NCBI RefSeq assembly: GCF_945859825.1
Contig: NZ_CAMAPC010000007.1
Location: 1 to 64,000, forward strand
Source: Pseudoalteromonas holothuriae
GTDB taxonomy: Bacteria; Pseudomonadota; Gammaproteobacteria; Enterobacterales; Alteromonadaceae
DNA length: 64,000 nt
Direction: 5' to 3'
Shown: positions 43,487-53,730 of the stretch, one piece after another
How the letters are laid out: every line of letters begins with the position of its first letter
How positions within the stretch are numbered: the stretch's first letter is position 1
Made by a program: the position numbers and the translations under genes
Notes under the pieces: generated by a model
What the model saw: only the letters and a program-made list of their open reading frames with translations
Told to the model about the DNA's origin: nothing
The model's database searches: none

Positions 43487-44360
43487 TGCATTTAAAGTAG
43501 TCGTTGCATCATTAGGCATAACTACTTTGTATACTTCTAACGACATCCAGCACTACAACGCTGATTAATTGATCCAAACTAAAATAACCACAGAAAAACT
43601 GTTATTACATTAAGTTAGTAGCAAACAGAAATCATAAATCTCGTATAAACGACAACAGAACTACAAATAATTTCTTTAAACTTAACAATCAATATAAATT
43701 GTTCAAAAGCCAAGCTATTATTAAATTGTAAACCAAAAAACAAAAACAAAACAACATAAAAACAAAAAATTAACATAAAAATAAATATTTACTGACGTTA
43801 AACAGTAAATGATGTTAGCAGGCTTGAATACAAAAGTGCATTACAGGCGGTTACATCTAAACATAGCGCTAAAAGCCCACAAGATTGTTCAAAAATAATA
43901 CCTTTTATATTTAATAACAATTAAGCCTTGAATTTATAAAAAGCTTAGCCTAACTAATTTATTTTGCTAATTTTTTTACTATTTGTCTTTCAAAAAATAG
44001 TGTTTGCATTGAGTGATTTACAATATGTACAAGGCTGTTGGTAGGATAAATAAAAATTAATGCATTTCATTGGCAGTCGCGTTCTATGGGTGTAGGAACA
44101 AGTGAAGAGATTATAATATTACTTTTTAAGTTAGTGTGTTATCCCCCGCCAATACTTGTAATAACGTGACTAATTTAGCATCAGTTTTTACCTTTTAAGT
44201 GCACCTTTGAAAAATAACAGCTGCGATTTAAAATTATCAAATACCTAAATCTTGAATCACATCTCTTAAGATACTGAGCGTGCATCTAAATAATTTAGAT
44301 GCCGCATTTAGGGGGGGCTCTTTGAGGTATGAATTTTGTTCTAATCAAAGGCTTTCAATG
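43487..44360. other. AT-rich intergenic region, no gene seen
   Basis: No reading frame with a ribosome binding site and sensible composition was found on either strand. The stretch is strongly AT-rich and should contain the promoter of the lipopeptide operon. A second inverted repeat, AACAAT-N8-ATTGTT at 43684-43703, may be a regulator site. No insertion-sequence ends or tRNA were recognised. Confidence 0.5.
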
Positions 44361-44480
44361 CTAGGAATTGGCTATGTAAGTAATCTATGTGAATTGCTCA
44401 TGACAACGTAGTGTGAGCCTGAGGACAGTGCCATTGGGTACTTTTCTACGTTATCACTTGACTTACATAGAATAGCTAGG
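44361..44480. ncRNA. Long imperfect hairpin, possible structured RNA or decayed miniature element
   Basis: CTATGTAAGT (44372-44381) pairs perfectly with ACTTACATAG (44461-44470). Inside it AACGTAG (44405-44411) pairs with CTACGTT (44446-44452), and outside it CTAG at 44361 pairs with CTAG at 44476. The nested stems span about 120 bases in a gene-free region. A small RNA, a miniature inverted-repeat element or an orphan recombination site are all possible. No typical attC core is seen. Confidence 0.35.
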
Positions 44481-44564
44481 GGTACAGGCTTTACCTTGCC
44501 AATATACCCGAGTGACTGCAACAAAACACACAGCAAAGATCAACACGCCTAATAAGCATATTAC

Positions 44565-46031
44565 CTATTCTATTTTATCGCATATCGGTTTATCTAGCAC
44601 AACATGGCTGGCATCACACGCAATAAATGATTGCCCATCTACGCCTATAAACTCCCCAGCCCAATCACTTGCATTGGCTTTAATATCAATGGCTAAATAA
44701 CCAAACTTACCTTGTGTATTAGTAATACTCATTTGTTCATCAACCTTAACAGATACACTTTGGTTTGATTGTTTACTGCTTAAGCTGACACCGCTATTGC
44801 CTACAACAATTTGAGGGGGCCTGTGACTATTTTGCTGTGGTGTGATCGACTGGTAAATATGCATATGTCCAGACAGTGATAATGCAACCTTCAATGGCAA
44901 CATGCCCGCTTTAGTATTTGTAAGCGCTACTTGAAGTTGCTTATTGAGCGTATCCAAAGGCGATACGCTATTTACACCCCATATAGGCCGATGCGTCATA
45001 ACCCATGTAGGATTAGCAGAATTGCTAGCGAAGGCATTTAGGTGTTCAAATTGCTCGGTGTACTGGGCAGTTAATTGATTACTTGCCAACTCATCACACG
45101 CGTTTGCCGAATCATAAACCCAAATGTTTAACCTTTTTAATGGTAAAGCATAGGGCTTTATCATAGCGATATGATTAGCCGCAGTTTTTGGTGGGGTGTT
45201 AAAATCACCTTGAAAAGGGCAAGATTGTTGATTAACTGATTGCTTGAATTGCCCGCCAGGGCCAAAAAAATAGAACCAACCGATACCGGCCCTGGAACAC
45301 AATTCATGATTACCACGAGCAAACACCCAAGGAGCACTGCTCATTAACTTCTTGGCGGGTTTAAAAAAGTCTAATTCCCAGCTTGACCATGTATCAGGCT
45401 TAGGGCTATTTTTAGCGTTTTGACTGTAGTAAGTGTCTTCTAACCCACAACTTTTGCCACCATAACCACCGTCACCCGCATCATAAGCATATATATCCCC
45501 ATTATTAATACTACCCGATGTACCACGGTAGTTATAATCCCCCATGTGCAGTAATAAATCGGTATTATTTTGTGCTGCTATATCAGCTAATGTTTTAAAA
45601 GGTTCTGCTGCTTGCTGTTTACATACTTTAGTTTTACAGCCTGTATCACCAAATATCTGAACATTACTAGGGTCTAAAGATGCCTTTGAAAGCTGCAGGT
45701 TACTTCCTTTAACTTGGTAGCGAGTCTCTGGCTCTAATATGACTTCACACACAGTAACAGGAAACAGATTTGCCGCTGGCTTCAAACCCCTTAATACCGT
45801 TGCTAATACCTTACCATGCTCGCTAACGATTTCAGGACATAACTGTGAACTTGCTAAGTCTCCTTGAACGATTACTCGCCCATATACAAGTATTGTTCCT
45901 GTATTAGAAGGCGCCAACATGGAGTACGCAAATAGTAGGTCATTTCGAGTAGTTGCATTACTTTTACTGCTTGGCTTTACACAGCCAAAAAGTAATACAA
46001 TGATAGTTATAAGGACACAGAAGGTACGCAT
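44565..46031 (-). CDS. Metallophosphoesterase lipoprotein (purple-acid-phosphatase-like)
   Basis: A 488-residue protein with a lipoprotein signal ending in LLFGC (about Cys17). The calcineurin-like metal motifs appear in order: GDTGC, GDYNYRG, GNHE, then HRP and GHMH near the C-terminal half. Together they bind a dinuclear metal centre that hydrolyses phosphoesters. The length and the N-terminal beta-rich region of about 110 residues resemble secreted acid phosphatases or phosphodiesterases. The ATG is preceded by AAAGGA. It stands alone between a long gene-free region and a terminator (46102-46131), so it is probably monocistronic. The substrate is not visible. Confidence 0.85.
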   Translation of the reverse strand: MRTFCVLITIIVLLFGCVKPSSKSNATTRNDLLFAYSMLAPSNTGTILVYGRVIVQGDLASSQLCPEIVSEHGKVLATVLRGLKPAANLFPVTVCEVILEPETRYQVKGSNLQLSKASLDPSNVQIFGDTGCKTKVCKQQAAEPFKTLADIAAQNNTDLLLHMGDYNYRGTSGSINNGDIYAYDAGDGGYGGKSCGLEDTYYSQNAKNSPKPDTWSSWELDFFKPAKKLMSSAPWVFARGNHELCSRAGIGWFYFFGPGGQFKQSVNQQSCPFQGDFNTPPKTAANHIAMIKPYALPLKRLNIWVYDSANACDELASNQLTAQYTEQFEHLNAFASNSANPTWVMTHRPIWGVNSVSPLDTLNKQLQVALTNTKAGMLPLKVALSLSGHMHIYQSITPQQNSHRPPQIVVGNSGVSLSSKQSNQSVSVKVDEQMSITNTQGKFGYLAIDIKANASDWAGEFIGVDGQSFIACDASHVVLDKPICDKIE

Positions 46032-46101
46032 AAATATATTCCTTTAATAAAGTATTAAGTAGATTCTAATAAACAATAAATTATTCACACGCTTTTTTCA
46101 T

Positions 46102-46131
46102 AAAAAACGCCAGCAAAATGCTGGCGTTTTT
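46102..46131. terminator. Rho-independent terminator after the S9 peptidase gene
   Basis: ACGCCAGC / GCTGGCGT stem with a five-base loop, A-run before and T-run after, usable in both directions. It lies about 20 bases after the peptidase stop codon. Confidence 0.88.
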
Positions 46132-46149
46132 ATCAACTGCGTATACTTA

Positions 46150-48624
46150 TTAAAGGTTCTCTTTAAAAAGCTTATGAATACGTCGGTATTCATCTAACCA
46201 ACTTGATGGTTGTCTAAAGCTATGAGGCTCAACTGGATAAATTGCAGTTTCAAACCCTGTTTTCTCAAGTTCAATTAATCTCTGTACTAACCTAACAACA
46301 TCTTGGAAGAATACATTGTCATCAAGCATCGGCGCATTAATTAGCAACTCATTTTTCAACCCCTGTGCAAAGTACATTGGCGAGCTTCTTTCATAAGCTA
46401 TTGGGTCTATATCTGGATGGTTCAAAATATTTGAAGTATAGCCATGATTGTAATACGCCCAGTCCGTAACAGGTCTAATTGCGGCACCGGCCTTAAACAA
46501 GTCGGGTTGCGTAAACAAAGCCATAAATGTCATAAAGCCACCGTAAGAACCACCATAAGTTCCAACTGCTTCTTTATCAACATTGGTGTGTTCGACCATC
46601 CACTTAACCCCATCGGCTAAGTCTTCAATTTCTGGCTTACCCATATGACGATAAATAGCTGTACGCCAATCTCTGCCATATCCTTTAGAAGCCCGATAAT
46701 CCATGTCCATCACAACATAGCCTTCATTTGCTAATAATGAGTGGAACATAAACTCTCTAAAATAGTACGACCAACCCATATGTGCATTTTGCGTATAACC
46801 AGCACCGTGATTAAAAATCACTGCTTTACGCTTTTTACCCGTTTCGCCCTCAACATAATCTGCAGGGTAATATACTCTAGAGTAAACTGGCTCATCACCA
46901 TGGCTTGACGGTATAGCAACAATTTTGGGAGCAATCAGTTTTTTATTCAAAAATTCATCAGATACTGTATTTGTTAAACGTTTTGCAACTGTATTGGGCC
47001 GAATATCTATTACATATAATTCTTCTGGCATCATTACTTTTGAATGAGTCAGCAATAGCTTTTGCTCATCAGGACTCAAGCTGTAGTCCGTTACCCCATC
47101 AAGATTAGTTAACTGCTCACGTTCCCCTGTTTGTATATCAACGCGATATATTTCATAAATACCAGGATGCTTAACATTTGCTTTAAAATATATATGCTCA
47201 TCATCTTTTGCTAAGGTTAAGTTTGAAACGACAAATTTACCATCAGTAAGCTGAGTAGCTTTATCATCAAGAGGTTTACTATATACATGACTATAACCAC
47301 TTTGCTCAGACAAATAATAAAGCGTATTTGAGTTGTTAAACCAACCAAAATCATTGTGGGTATAATTAATCCATGCTTCGTCGTGTAAGCGATGTTGAGA
47401 TACGAGCTTATTGTTATCAAAGTCAACCGTGGCTAACCACCTATCTTTGTTATCCCACGCTTCGAGCATAAGCGCCACTTCAGTACCAGCACTATTCCAT
47501 TGAACTGGAACTAGCATCCATGGTGGCATTAAGTTTATATCACGCGGTGTTCTTTGTGATTTATAAGTTTCGCCTTTTCGCTGTGCATTCTCTTTTTTGA
47601 CCGCAGCCAATACGTCCTCATCAAAACCAGGTAATGTATTGTAAGCAAGTTCAGTTTGCTGCTGTGATGAAATATCAATAAATATCACAGTTGATGAATG
47701 ACTTTTAGCATCTGCAACCTTACGTCGGGCTGGAACCGATTCAATATGACCATCTTGACTGACATAATTAGGCATGATATCACCGTCACCCCGCCAAGAA
47801 CGAGTATCACTTATTACTGCAATTAGCTTATCTCCTGTTGGAGACAAACTTGCCTCGATGAGCTGCTTACCTTTTCCTAAATAAAAATGTGTATGAGCAA
47901 TCGTACTGTTTTGTGATTGCAGGGTCTCTTTTCTCAACTGCGCATCAGCTTTATTTTTGTGCTGTAATGCAACAAACTCAATCAGCTTATGTTGCTCCTT
48001 AGCAATATAGCTGCTGGGCTCCTGTAACCCTAATGGCTTATCACTTAAGTGTAGCTTTGCAATTTCATGTGTACGCCCAGTTGATAGGCTCACTTTATAA
48101 AAAGTGTTATCTACTCGATACGCCAGTTCACCAGAGTTTAAAAACTGTAAGCTATATTCACTTTCTGAACTATGGGTTAATTGGGTTATGCTGGCTGTTT
48201 CTATTTCCTTTATAAAGATATTACCTTCAAAAGTATAAGCTTGATATTTGCCATCTTTTGAGTAAATCGCATTTTCAGCACCTAAGGTGTGAAGCTGACT
48301 AAGCATTACTTTCGCTGGTGCTGAAGTTTCACTTACCTTGAAGGTATCACGTAACTCGTTGCCCATTTGTTTTTGATTAAAAACGACAGCTTGGCTATCA
48401 GATGCCCAAAATGCGCCCTCTGGTTTGCGACTGATCCAATCTGGGTGAGCCATAGCCTGCTCCATCGTGATTTTTTCACCACCAAAATCAACTGGTGTTT
48501 GCACAATGGGTTGAACCAGACTTTGCGTTTCTACTTTATTTTTTTTCAACTGACTGGTTGTTTGACAGCCCGTTAGTATTAGGCTCGATGCCACTGCAAT
48601 TGAGAGGATGGATTGTTTGATCAT
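46150..48624 (-). CDS. S9 family prolyl oligopeptidase / dipeptidyl peptidase lipoprotein
   Basis: An 824-residue protein from ATG 48622-48624, chosen because it begins a lipoprotein signal ending in LILTGC; an upstream in-frame ATG (48675) only adds 17 residues. The N-terminal two thirds are WD40-like/beta-propeller repeats (for example YSLSPDEQKLLLTHS). The C-terminal alpha/beta hydrolase has the nucleophile motif GGSYGG (Ser about 692), an aspartate in LDDNVF (about 767) and a histidine in EPHSF (about 801). The family cleaves dipeptides or short oligopeptides, often after proline. It is probably attached to the outer membrane or facing the periplasm, and is likely nutritional rather than part of the lipopeptide pathway. 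Confidence 0.9.
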   Translation of the reverse strand: MIKQSILSIAVASSLILTGCQTTSQLKKNKVETQSLVQPIVQTPVDFGGEKITMEQAMAHPDWISRKPEGAFWASDSQAVVFNQKQMGNELRDTFKVSETSAPAKVMLSQLHTLGAENAIYSKDGKYQAYTFEGNIFIKEIETASITQLTHSSESEYSLQFLNSGELAYRVDNTFYKVSLSTGRTHEIAKLHLSDKPLGLQEPSSYIAKEQHKLIEFVALQHKNKADAQLRKETLQSQNSTIAHTHFYLGKGKQLIEASLSPTGDKLIAVISDTRSWRGDGDIMPNYVSQDGHIESVPARRKVADAKSHSSTVIFIDISSQQQTELAYNTLPGFDEDVLAAVKKENAQRKGETYKSQRTPRDINLMPPWMLVPVQWNSAGTEVALMLEAWDNKDRWLATVDFDNNKLVSQHRLHDEAWINYTHNDFGWFNNSNTLYYLSEQSGYSHVYSKPLDDKATQLTDGKFVVSNLTLAKDDEHIYFKANVKHPGIYEIYRVDIQTGEREQLTNLDGVTDYSLSPDEQKLLLTHSKVMMPEELYVIDIRPNTVAKRLTNTVSDEFLNKKLIAPKIVAIPSSHGDEPVYSRVYYPADYVEGETGKKRKAVIFNHGAGYTQNAHMGWSYYFREFMFHSLLANEGYVVMDMDYRASKGYGRDWRTAIYRHMGKPEIEDLADGVKWMVEHTNVDKEAVGTYGGSYGGFMTFMALFTQPDLFKAGAAIRPVTDWAYYNHGYTSNILNHPDIDPIAYERSSPMYFAQGLKNELLINAPMLDDNVFFQDVVRLVQRLIELEKTGFETAIYPVEPHSFRQPSSWLDEYRRIHKLFKENL

Positions 48625-48716
48625 AGCGATTCTTATGGGTTGTTGTATTGATAGCATTAAAGCAAATGTAGGCACATATATCGATAATTTTAAGATTAAT
48701 CACCGAGTTTTAAGAT

Positions 48717-48744
48717 AAAAAAAGGCCAGTAAATAATACTGGCC
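48717..48744 (-). terminator. Rho-independent terminator after the YeiH-type gene
   Basis: GGCCAGTA / TACTGGCC stem with a short loop, and a T-run on the minus strand made by the A-run at 48715-48723. It is about 110 bases beyond the stop codon. Confidence 0.8.
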
Positions 48745-48853
48745 AAATACTCTCTGCGCTCACATAGTCGCTGATGGACAGCGATTATGAAATGAGGCCT
48801 ATCCACGCCTCAAAATATAAGACCGTGACAAATTAGAACAGTTCAATATAATT

Positions 48854-49783
48854 TTAAATTAATTTATCTAAAATAAGTAACAACAATACGCTGCTCACAA
48901 TAACCCATAATAACGTCGCCATCGCAAAAGGACGCCACCCAGTGTGTTTTATAATTGTCTTTGAGACGCATGCACCTATTAAAAATAAAGTTGCCACAAG
49001 AATATGCTTCGCGCCAAAGTAGAGGTTCTGCCAAACAGAATCTAAATGTGGCAAAAAGCTATTACACATAGCTGCTAATAAAAACCCAAATATGAACAAA
49101 GGAATACTGGTTCGCTCTTCGCTACGCCAAAATACTCCTGCTGCGGCTGTATATGGAATAATCCACATCGCGCGTGTCAATTTAATCGTAGTGGCAATAC
49201 CAACCGCAATAGGGCTATATGCCGCAGATGCTGCAACCACACTGCTAGTATCATGGATCGCCAGTGCTGCCCATGTTGCAAATTGTTCGTCACTTAATGC
49301 CAACATACGACCAATCACTGGAAATAATACTAAGCCAATCGCATTGAGAGAAAAAACGACAGCCAATGCAACCGCAATTTCATGCTGTTTAGCTTTGATC
49401 ACAGGTGCCATCGCTGCAATCGCACTACCACCACAAATCGCGGTACCAAAAGAGATAAGCACACCTGTATTTCGGTTTAGACGAAATGCATGAGTAAGTA
49501 ACTCACCGAGTCCAATTATCGCTGTGATACTGACAATGGTAAGTACAATAGAACTACGGCCTACTTCAATCACATCCATGATATTGACATTGAACCCTAA
49601 CCCAATCACGGCAACTTTTAATAACCATTTGCTCAATGTGCTACTGTACTGTTGATATGGGTTACCAAAGAACCAAGCAAATAAGATGCCAAAAGCCAGT
49701 GCCAATGTCGCGCTTATCAAAGGCGTAAAGCTCACAACAAATAGACTAATAAAGGCAAGTTTAATTTTTTGCTGTGCTACCAT
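48854..49783 (-). CDS. YeiH/UPF0324 family membrane protein
   Basis: A 309-residue protein with about ten membrane helices and the two signatures of UPF0324 (PSE, putative sulfate exporter family): GTAICGGSAIAA near residue 110 and AIHDTSSVVAA near 175. The start at ATG 49781-49783 is used; a TTG five codons upstream is possible. It begins only about 50 bases after the purK stop and its upstream region is the purK terminator, so it may be read through from purEK or have a promoter embedded there. The transported substrate of the family is not firmly established. Confidence 0.85.
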   Translation of the reverse strand: MVAQQKIKLAFISLFVVSFTPLISATLALAFGILFAWFFGNPYQQYSSTLSKWLLKVAVIGLGFNVNIMDVIEVGRSSIVLTIVSITAIIGLGELLTHAFRLNRNTGVLISFGTAICGGSAIAAMAPVIKAKQHEIAVALAVVFSLNAIGLVLFPVIGRMLALSDEQFATWAALAIHDTSSVVAASAAYSPIAVGIATTIKLTRAMWIIPYTAAAGVFWRSEERTSIPLFIFGFLLAAMCNSFLPHLDSVWQNLYFGAKHILVATLFLIGACVSKTIIKHTGWRPFAMATLLWVIVSSVLLLLILDKLI

Positions 49784-49803
49784 TTTTTGCAGTTCCAATG
49801 CAT

Positions 49804-49830
49804 AAAAAAACCGAGCTTAGCTCGGTTTTT
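49804..49830. terminator. Rho-independent terminator after purK
   Basis: CCGAG / CTCGG stem (extendable through the loop) with seven A before and five T after, bidirectional, three bases from the purK stop. Confidence 0.88.
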
Positions 49831-49833
49831 AGG

Positions 49834-50982
49834 TTAAGCGTCTTTGAGACTTTGTGCTGTACTTGCAACCCCAGGGTAATCACGTTCACAAAGAAAATGC
49901 GTTAATTTCTCTAAACGACTTCCTAACTGTGATAAATCGTTTGCGGAGACATTTATGTGACCCATCTTACGACCAGGCTTCGCAGCTTTAGAATACCAAT
50001 GAGTTGTCGTGTCACAGATACTGAGTACCTCATTTGGTATTGACGTTTGGCCTAGCACATTAATCATCGCAGTTGGTCTTAGTAATGCGGTTGAACCAAG
50101 AGGAAGACCTGCGACGGCACGCATATGATTTTCAAATTGACTAACATGGCAACCTTGTTGCGTCCAATGCCCTGAGTTATGTACCCGTGGTGCAATTTCG
50201 TTTACCAGCAACTTACCTTTAACATCAAAAAACTCTATAGCCAGTACACCCACATAGTTAAGTTCATTAGCCAAGGCATTAAATGCATCTTGCGCTTGTT
50301 GCTCAATTGCTGGCTTTGCTTTACCGGCGATTGATAATGTTAACACCCCATCGGTATGCTGATTTTCTGTTAATGAATAAGTTTTACATTGACCATTTTT
50401 ATCACGCACACCAATAATCGACACTTCCCTATCAAACGGGATCATTTGCTCAGCAATGATAGTGTGTGGCAACACATCTGTACCTGATTCTAAAAACTCT
50501 GCCATTTCTGACCAAATTTGCTCGATGTCATCTTTGCTTTTTACTCGCCATTGACCTTTGCCATCGTACCCTGCTTGACAAGTTTTAACTACCATAGGCA
50601 TGCCTAAGCGCTCTATTGCACTTAGAAAGTGGCTTTTCTGTGTAATGAGTTGATAAGGTGCACATGCAACTTTAGCTTTATCTAGCAAGCTTTTTTCAAG
50701 CGAACGGTCGCCACCTATTGCTATTGCTTGTGCGCCTGGGTAAAACTTACCACTTTGCGAACACAAAGAAAGTATATCATGTGGAATATGTTCAAACTCA
50801 GCCGTAATAGCATGACTTCGCTCAATTGCTTGTTCAAGCGAAAACGGCTCAACGTTAAACGTTACTGGATTGATCACCTGCTTTGAACCCACGTCATATG
50901 CAAGCACGTGTAAGTCTAAATGAGTTGCAGATAAGCTCATCATCCGAGCAAGTTGCCCTGCCCCTAAAACTAGAATATTCAT
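49834..50982 (-). CDS. purK: N5-carboxyaminoimidazole ribonucleotide synthetase
   Basis: A 382-residue ATP-grasp enzyme of de novo purine synthesis that carboxylates AIR to N5-CAIR using ATP and bicarbonate. The N-terminus MNILVLGAGQLARMM is the standard PurK start. The central ATP-grasp part includes MPMVVKTCQAGYDGKGQW and the later metal/phosphate segment VNEIAPRVHNSGHWTQ is diagnostic. The length is usual for the family. The ATG follows the purE stop by one base, the classic purEK operon. Confidence 0.96.
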   Translation of the reverse strand: MNILVLGAGQLARMMSLSATHLDLHVLAYDVGSKQVINPVTFNVEPFSLEQAIERSHAITAEFEHIPHDILSLCSQSGKFYPGAQAIAIGGDRSLEKSLLDKAKVACAPYQLITQKSHFLSAIERLGMPMVVKTCQAGYDGKGQWRVKSKDDIEQIWSEMAEFLESGTDVLPHTIIAEQMIPFDREVSIIGVRDKNGQCKTYSLTENQHTDGVLTLSIAGKAKPAIEQQAQDAFNALANELNYVGVLAIEFFDVKGKLLVNEIAPRVHNSGHWTQQGCHVSQFENHMRAVAGLPLGSTALLRPTAMINVLGQTSIPNEVLSICDTTTHWYSKAAKPGRKMGHINVSANDLSQLGSRLEKLTHFLCERDYPGVASTAQSLKDA

Positions 50983-50983
50983 A

Positions 50984-51466
50984 TTACTGCGCTGGATTTG
51001 GGTTAGCTAATATTGTCTCGGTTTGTTCTTTACGAAACGCTTCAACTTTGGCAAAAATCTCCGGTTGTTGACAACCTAAGATCTGTGCAGCCAATAAACC
51101 AGCATTTGCAGCACCTGCATCACCGATTGCCAATGTACCTACAGCAACACCTTTTGGCATTTGGCAAATTGATAACAATGAGTCAACGCCATTAAGTGTT
51201 TTTGATTTAACAGGCACACCTAGTACAGGTAAACTTGTGAAGGCAGCCGCCATACCCGGTAAGTGTGCGGCACCGCCAGCACCTGCAATAATGACTTTAA
51301 TACCACGTTCTGCTGCACTTGATGCGTAATCGGCAAGCAATTGAGGAGTACGGTGCGCAGACACAACTTTTGTTTCATACGCGATGCCAAATCTGTCCAA
51401 CATCTCTGCTGCGTGTGTCATTGTAGGCCAGTCTGACTTTGAACCCATGATAATGCCAACCGTCAT
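50984..51466 (-). CDS. purE: N5-carboxyaminoimidazole ribonucleotide mutase
   Basis: A 160-residue class I PurE that converts N5-CAIR to CAIR. Diagnostic segments are [13 protein letters not shown] at the N-terminus, VVSAHRTP (catalytic His), and [14 protein letters not shown] followed by PVLGVPV. The start has GAGGAT at good spacing. The 243 bases upstream (51467-51709) hold no credible gene, and no clear PurR box was recognised; the promoter must lie there. Confidence 0.97.
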   Translation of the reverse strand: MTVGIIMGSKSDWPTMTHAAEMLDRFGIAYETKVVSAHRTPQLLADYASSAAERGIKVIIAGAGGAAHLPGMAAAFTSLPVLGVPVKSKTLNGVDSLLSICQMPKGVAVGTLAIGDAGAANAGLLAAQILGCQQPEIFAKVEAFRKEQTETILANPNPAQ

Positions 51467-51709
51467 AATAAATCCTCGGTGTTAAAAAACGATACATTAG
51501 AAAATCATTGATTTGAGAAATAATAGGGGTAGCCAAATCAACATTAATTTTTGCGCAGTATTATACCTAAAAAGTCGCTTAATACCATTGCTTTCAGGCT
51601 CTGCAGGTCTTGAAACCTCACTATGACAGCATTTAATAATACGGCTTAAACTGCTAATCACGCATAAAAACAAAGACCATGCATTATACACAGCCTTTAT
51701 TTAGTTGCT

Positions 51710-53302
51710 TTATTTAGCTTGTTCTTGCGTTGCTAAATATTCATCATAGCTACCTCTGAAGTCGATCACCTTACCATCTTTAATCTCCCAAACTCGAGTC
51801 GCTAAAGAAGATACAAACTGCCTATCATGAGATACGAAAAACAAGGTGCCTTCATACTGTTCAAGTGCTAGGTTCAATGCTTCAATAGATTCCATATCCA
51901 TATGGTTCGTTGGCTCATCCATAAGTAAAATATTATGCTTATGCATCATAAGCTTACCAAAAAGCATACGGCCTTGCTCACCGCCTGATAGTACTTTTAC
52001 TGGTTTTTTAATATCATTTTGAGAGAACAGCATACGACCAAGGAAGCTACGCACAACTTGCTCATCATCACCTTGTTGTTGCCACTGTTCCATCCACTCA
52101 AAAACATTAATATCTTTTTCAAACTCATCCGCATGGTCTTGTGCATAATAACCAATATTAACGTTTTCAGACCACTTAAAGTCACCGCTTTTAGGGGCTA
52201 AGGAACCAGCAAAAGTGTGCAGTAACGTGGTTTTACCAACCCCGTTTTCACCAATTATGGCAATGCGTTCGCCAACTTCGACTAATCCTTCAAGGCCTGA
52301 GAACAATGTACTTTCATACCCTTGGGCAAGTGCATTCATCTCAAGCGCGTTTCTAAATAACTGCTTTGATTGTTCAAAGCGAATAAATGGCGTTTGACGA
52401 GATGATGCCTTTACTTCATCTAGTTGAATTTTATCCATTTGTTTAGCACGAGATGTCGCTTGCTTTGCTTTTGATGCATTAGCAGAAAAACGCGAAACAA
52501 ATTGTTGTAGTTCAGCAATCTGCGCCTTTTTCTTGGCATTTTCACTTAATAGCTTTTCACGCGCTTGGGTCGCAGCGAACATATACTCATCGTAATTACC
52601 AGGATAAACTCGAAGCTCACCATAATCTATATCAGCCATATGCGTACATACGGAGTTAAGAAAATGACGGTCATGCGAGATAATTAACATAGTACATTCT
52701 CGCTGATTCAAAACATCTTCCAGCCACTTGATGGTATAGATATCCAAGTTGTTAGTAGGCTCATCAAGCAGCATAATATCTGGGTTTGCAAACAAAACCT
52801 GTGCTAATAATACACGAAGCTTAAAACCAGGTGCAATTTCTGACATTGGACCATAATGTTGCTCTGTTGGTATACCAACTCCTATAAGCAACTCACCCGC
52901 TTTTGAATCAGCAGAGTAGCCATCCATTTCAGCAAACTCGGTTTCTAAGTCAGCGACTTTCATACCATCTTCTTCACTCATCTCAGGCAAAGAATAAATA
53001 CGGTCACGTTCAGCTTTAACTTCCCACAGTTCTTTATGGCCCATGATAACAGTATCGATTACACTAAATTCTTCGTATGCAAACTGGTCCTGGTTTAGCT
53101 TAGCTACACGTGTATTGGGCGAAACACTGACATTTCCAGTGCTTGGCTCAAGCTCACCACTTAAAATTTTCATGAATGTAGATTTGCCACACCCATTTGC
53201 ACCGATTAGGCCATAGCGATTACCGTCGCCAAATTTAACTGATATATTTTCAAAAAGGGGTTTTGCACCAAACTGCATGGTGACATTAGCTGCGCTTAAA
53301 AT
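51710..53302 (-). CDS. ybiT: ABC-F ATPase YbiT, probable AUU start
   Basis: A 530-residue protein if it starts at ATT 53300-53302, exactly the length of E. coli YbiT as I recall it. Two ATPase domains have Walker [10 protein letters not shown] and GENGVGKTT, Walker B LLDEPTNN and LMDEPTNH, and the family linker [24 protein letters not shown] proteins act at the ribosome. The first ATG (53276-53278) would remove the conserved residues LSAANVT, which match LVSSNVT of the E. coli protein. Upstream there is no ATG, GTG or TTG before an in-frame TAG, but AGGAG stands six bases before the ATT. The noncanonical start is therefore the best reading; the ATG start remains the alternative. Confidence 0.88.
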   Translation of the reverse strand: MLSAANVTMQFGAKPLFENISVKFGDGNRYGLIGANGCGKSTFMKILSGELEPSTGNVSVSPNTRVAKLNQDQFAYEEFSVIDTVIMGHKELWEVKAERDRIYSLPEMSEEDGMKVADLETEFAEMDGYSADSKAGELLIGVGIPTEQHYGPMSEIAPGFKLRVLLAQVLFANPDIMLLDEPTNNLDIYTIKWLEDVLNQRECTMLIISHDRHFLNSVCTHMADIDYGELRVYPGNYDEYMFAATQAREKLLSENAKKKAQIAELQQFVSRFSANASKAKQATSRAKQMDKIQLDEVKASSRQTPFIRFEQSKQLFRNALEMNALAQGYESTLFSGLEGLVEVGERIAIIGENGVGKTTLLHTFAGSLAPKSGDFKWSENVNIGYYAQDHADEFEKDINVFEWMEQWQQQGDDEQVVRSFLGRMLFSQNDIKKPVKVLSGGEQGRMLFGKLMMHKHNILLMDEPTNHMDMESIEALNLALEQYEGTLFFVSHDRQFVSSLATRVWEIKDGKVIDFRGSYDEYLATQEQAK

Positions 53303-53396
53303 AATGGGCTCCTAGGAAAGTTCTCTTGAGCATGCTGATATAGGCAGCAAGCCCTAAACCTAAAAACCCAATTTTAAACTAATCTGACTAGTAAAA

Positions 53397-53594
53397 CTAT
53401 GTTAGTTCGGCAGGTTTATGAGATGTTTGCGTCTGTGTCGCTAACTTCATGTGTTTAAAGAACTCTTTTGGACCCATAATCAACATTAATACACACAGCC
53501 CACCGGGTATCAAAGCACATTTCAAAACTTGCCCAAGTATAAAGCTGTAAAAATAGATAAAAGGTAAAAACAATACATATCCTAGTACATTCAT
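53397..53594 (-). CDS. Small membrane protein divergent from a TetR regulator
   Basis: A 65-residue protein starting at ATG 53592-53594 with GGAG seven bases upstream; a TTG ten codons earlier is less likely. Two membrane stretches (MNVLGYVLFLPFIYFYSFILG and about residues 25-40, ALIPGGLCVLMLIMG) are followed by a polar tail. No family is recognised. Two palindromic sites lie between it and the divergent TetR gene, so it is the probable regulatory target. Confidence 0.7.
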   Translation of the reverse strand: MNVLGYVLFLPFIYFYSFILGQVLKCALIPGGLCVLMLIMGPKEFFKHMKLATQTQTSHKPAELT

Positions 53595-53625
53595 AAAAAC
53601 ACTCCATATATCAAAATCACTCAAA

Positions 53626-53664
53626 ATTGAGCGCGCTCATTATTAAATATGAGCACGCTCAATT
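53626..53664. promoter_or_regulatory. Two tandem palindromic operators between the TetR gene and its neighbour
   Basis: TTGAGCGCGCTCAT (53627-53640) and ATGAGCACGCTCAATT (53649-53664) share the core TGAGCNCGCTCA, perfect in the first and one mismatch in the second. Their location in the divergent promoter region of a TetR gene is typical of autoregulated TetR operators. Confidence 0.72.
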
Positions 53665-53730
53665 TCAAGTGTTATGTGTATTTTTTTCCCATTATGCTAG
53701 ACTCTTTTGCTCTAACTCACTGGTGAGATT

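Noticed and set aside
51497..51691. A 64-codon minus-strand frame between ybiT and purE
   Set aside because: No ribosome binding site and no family resemblance; it probably only spans the purE promoter region.
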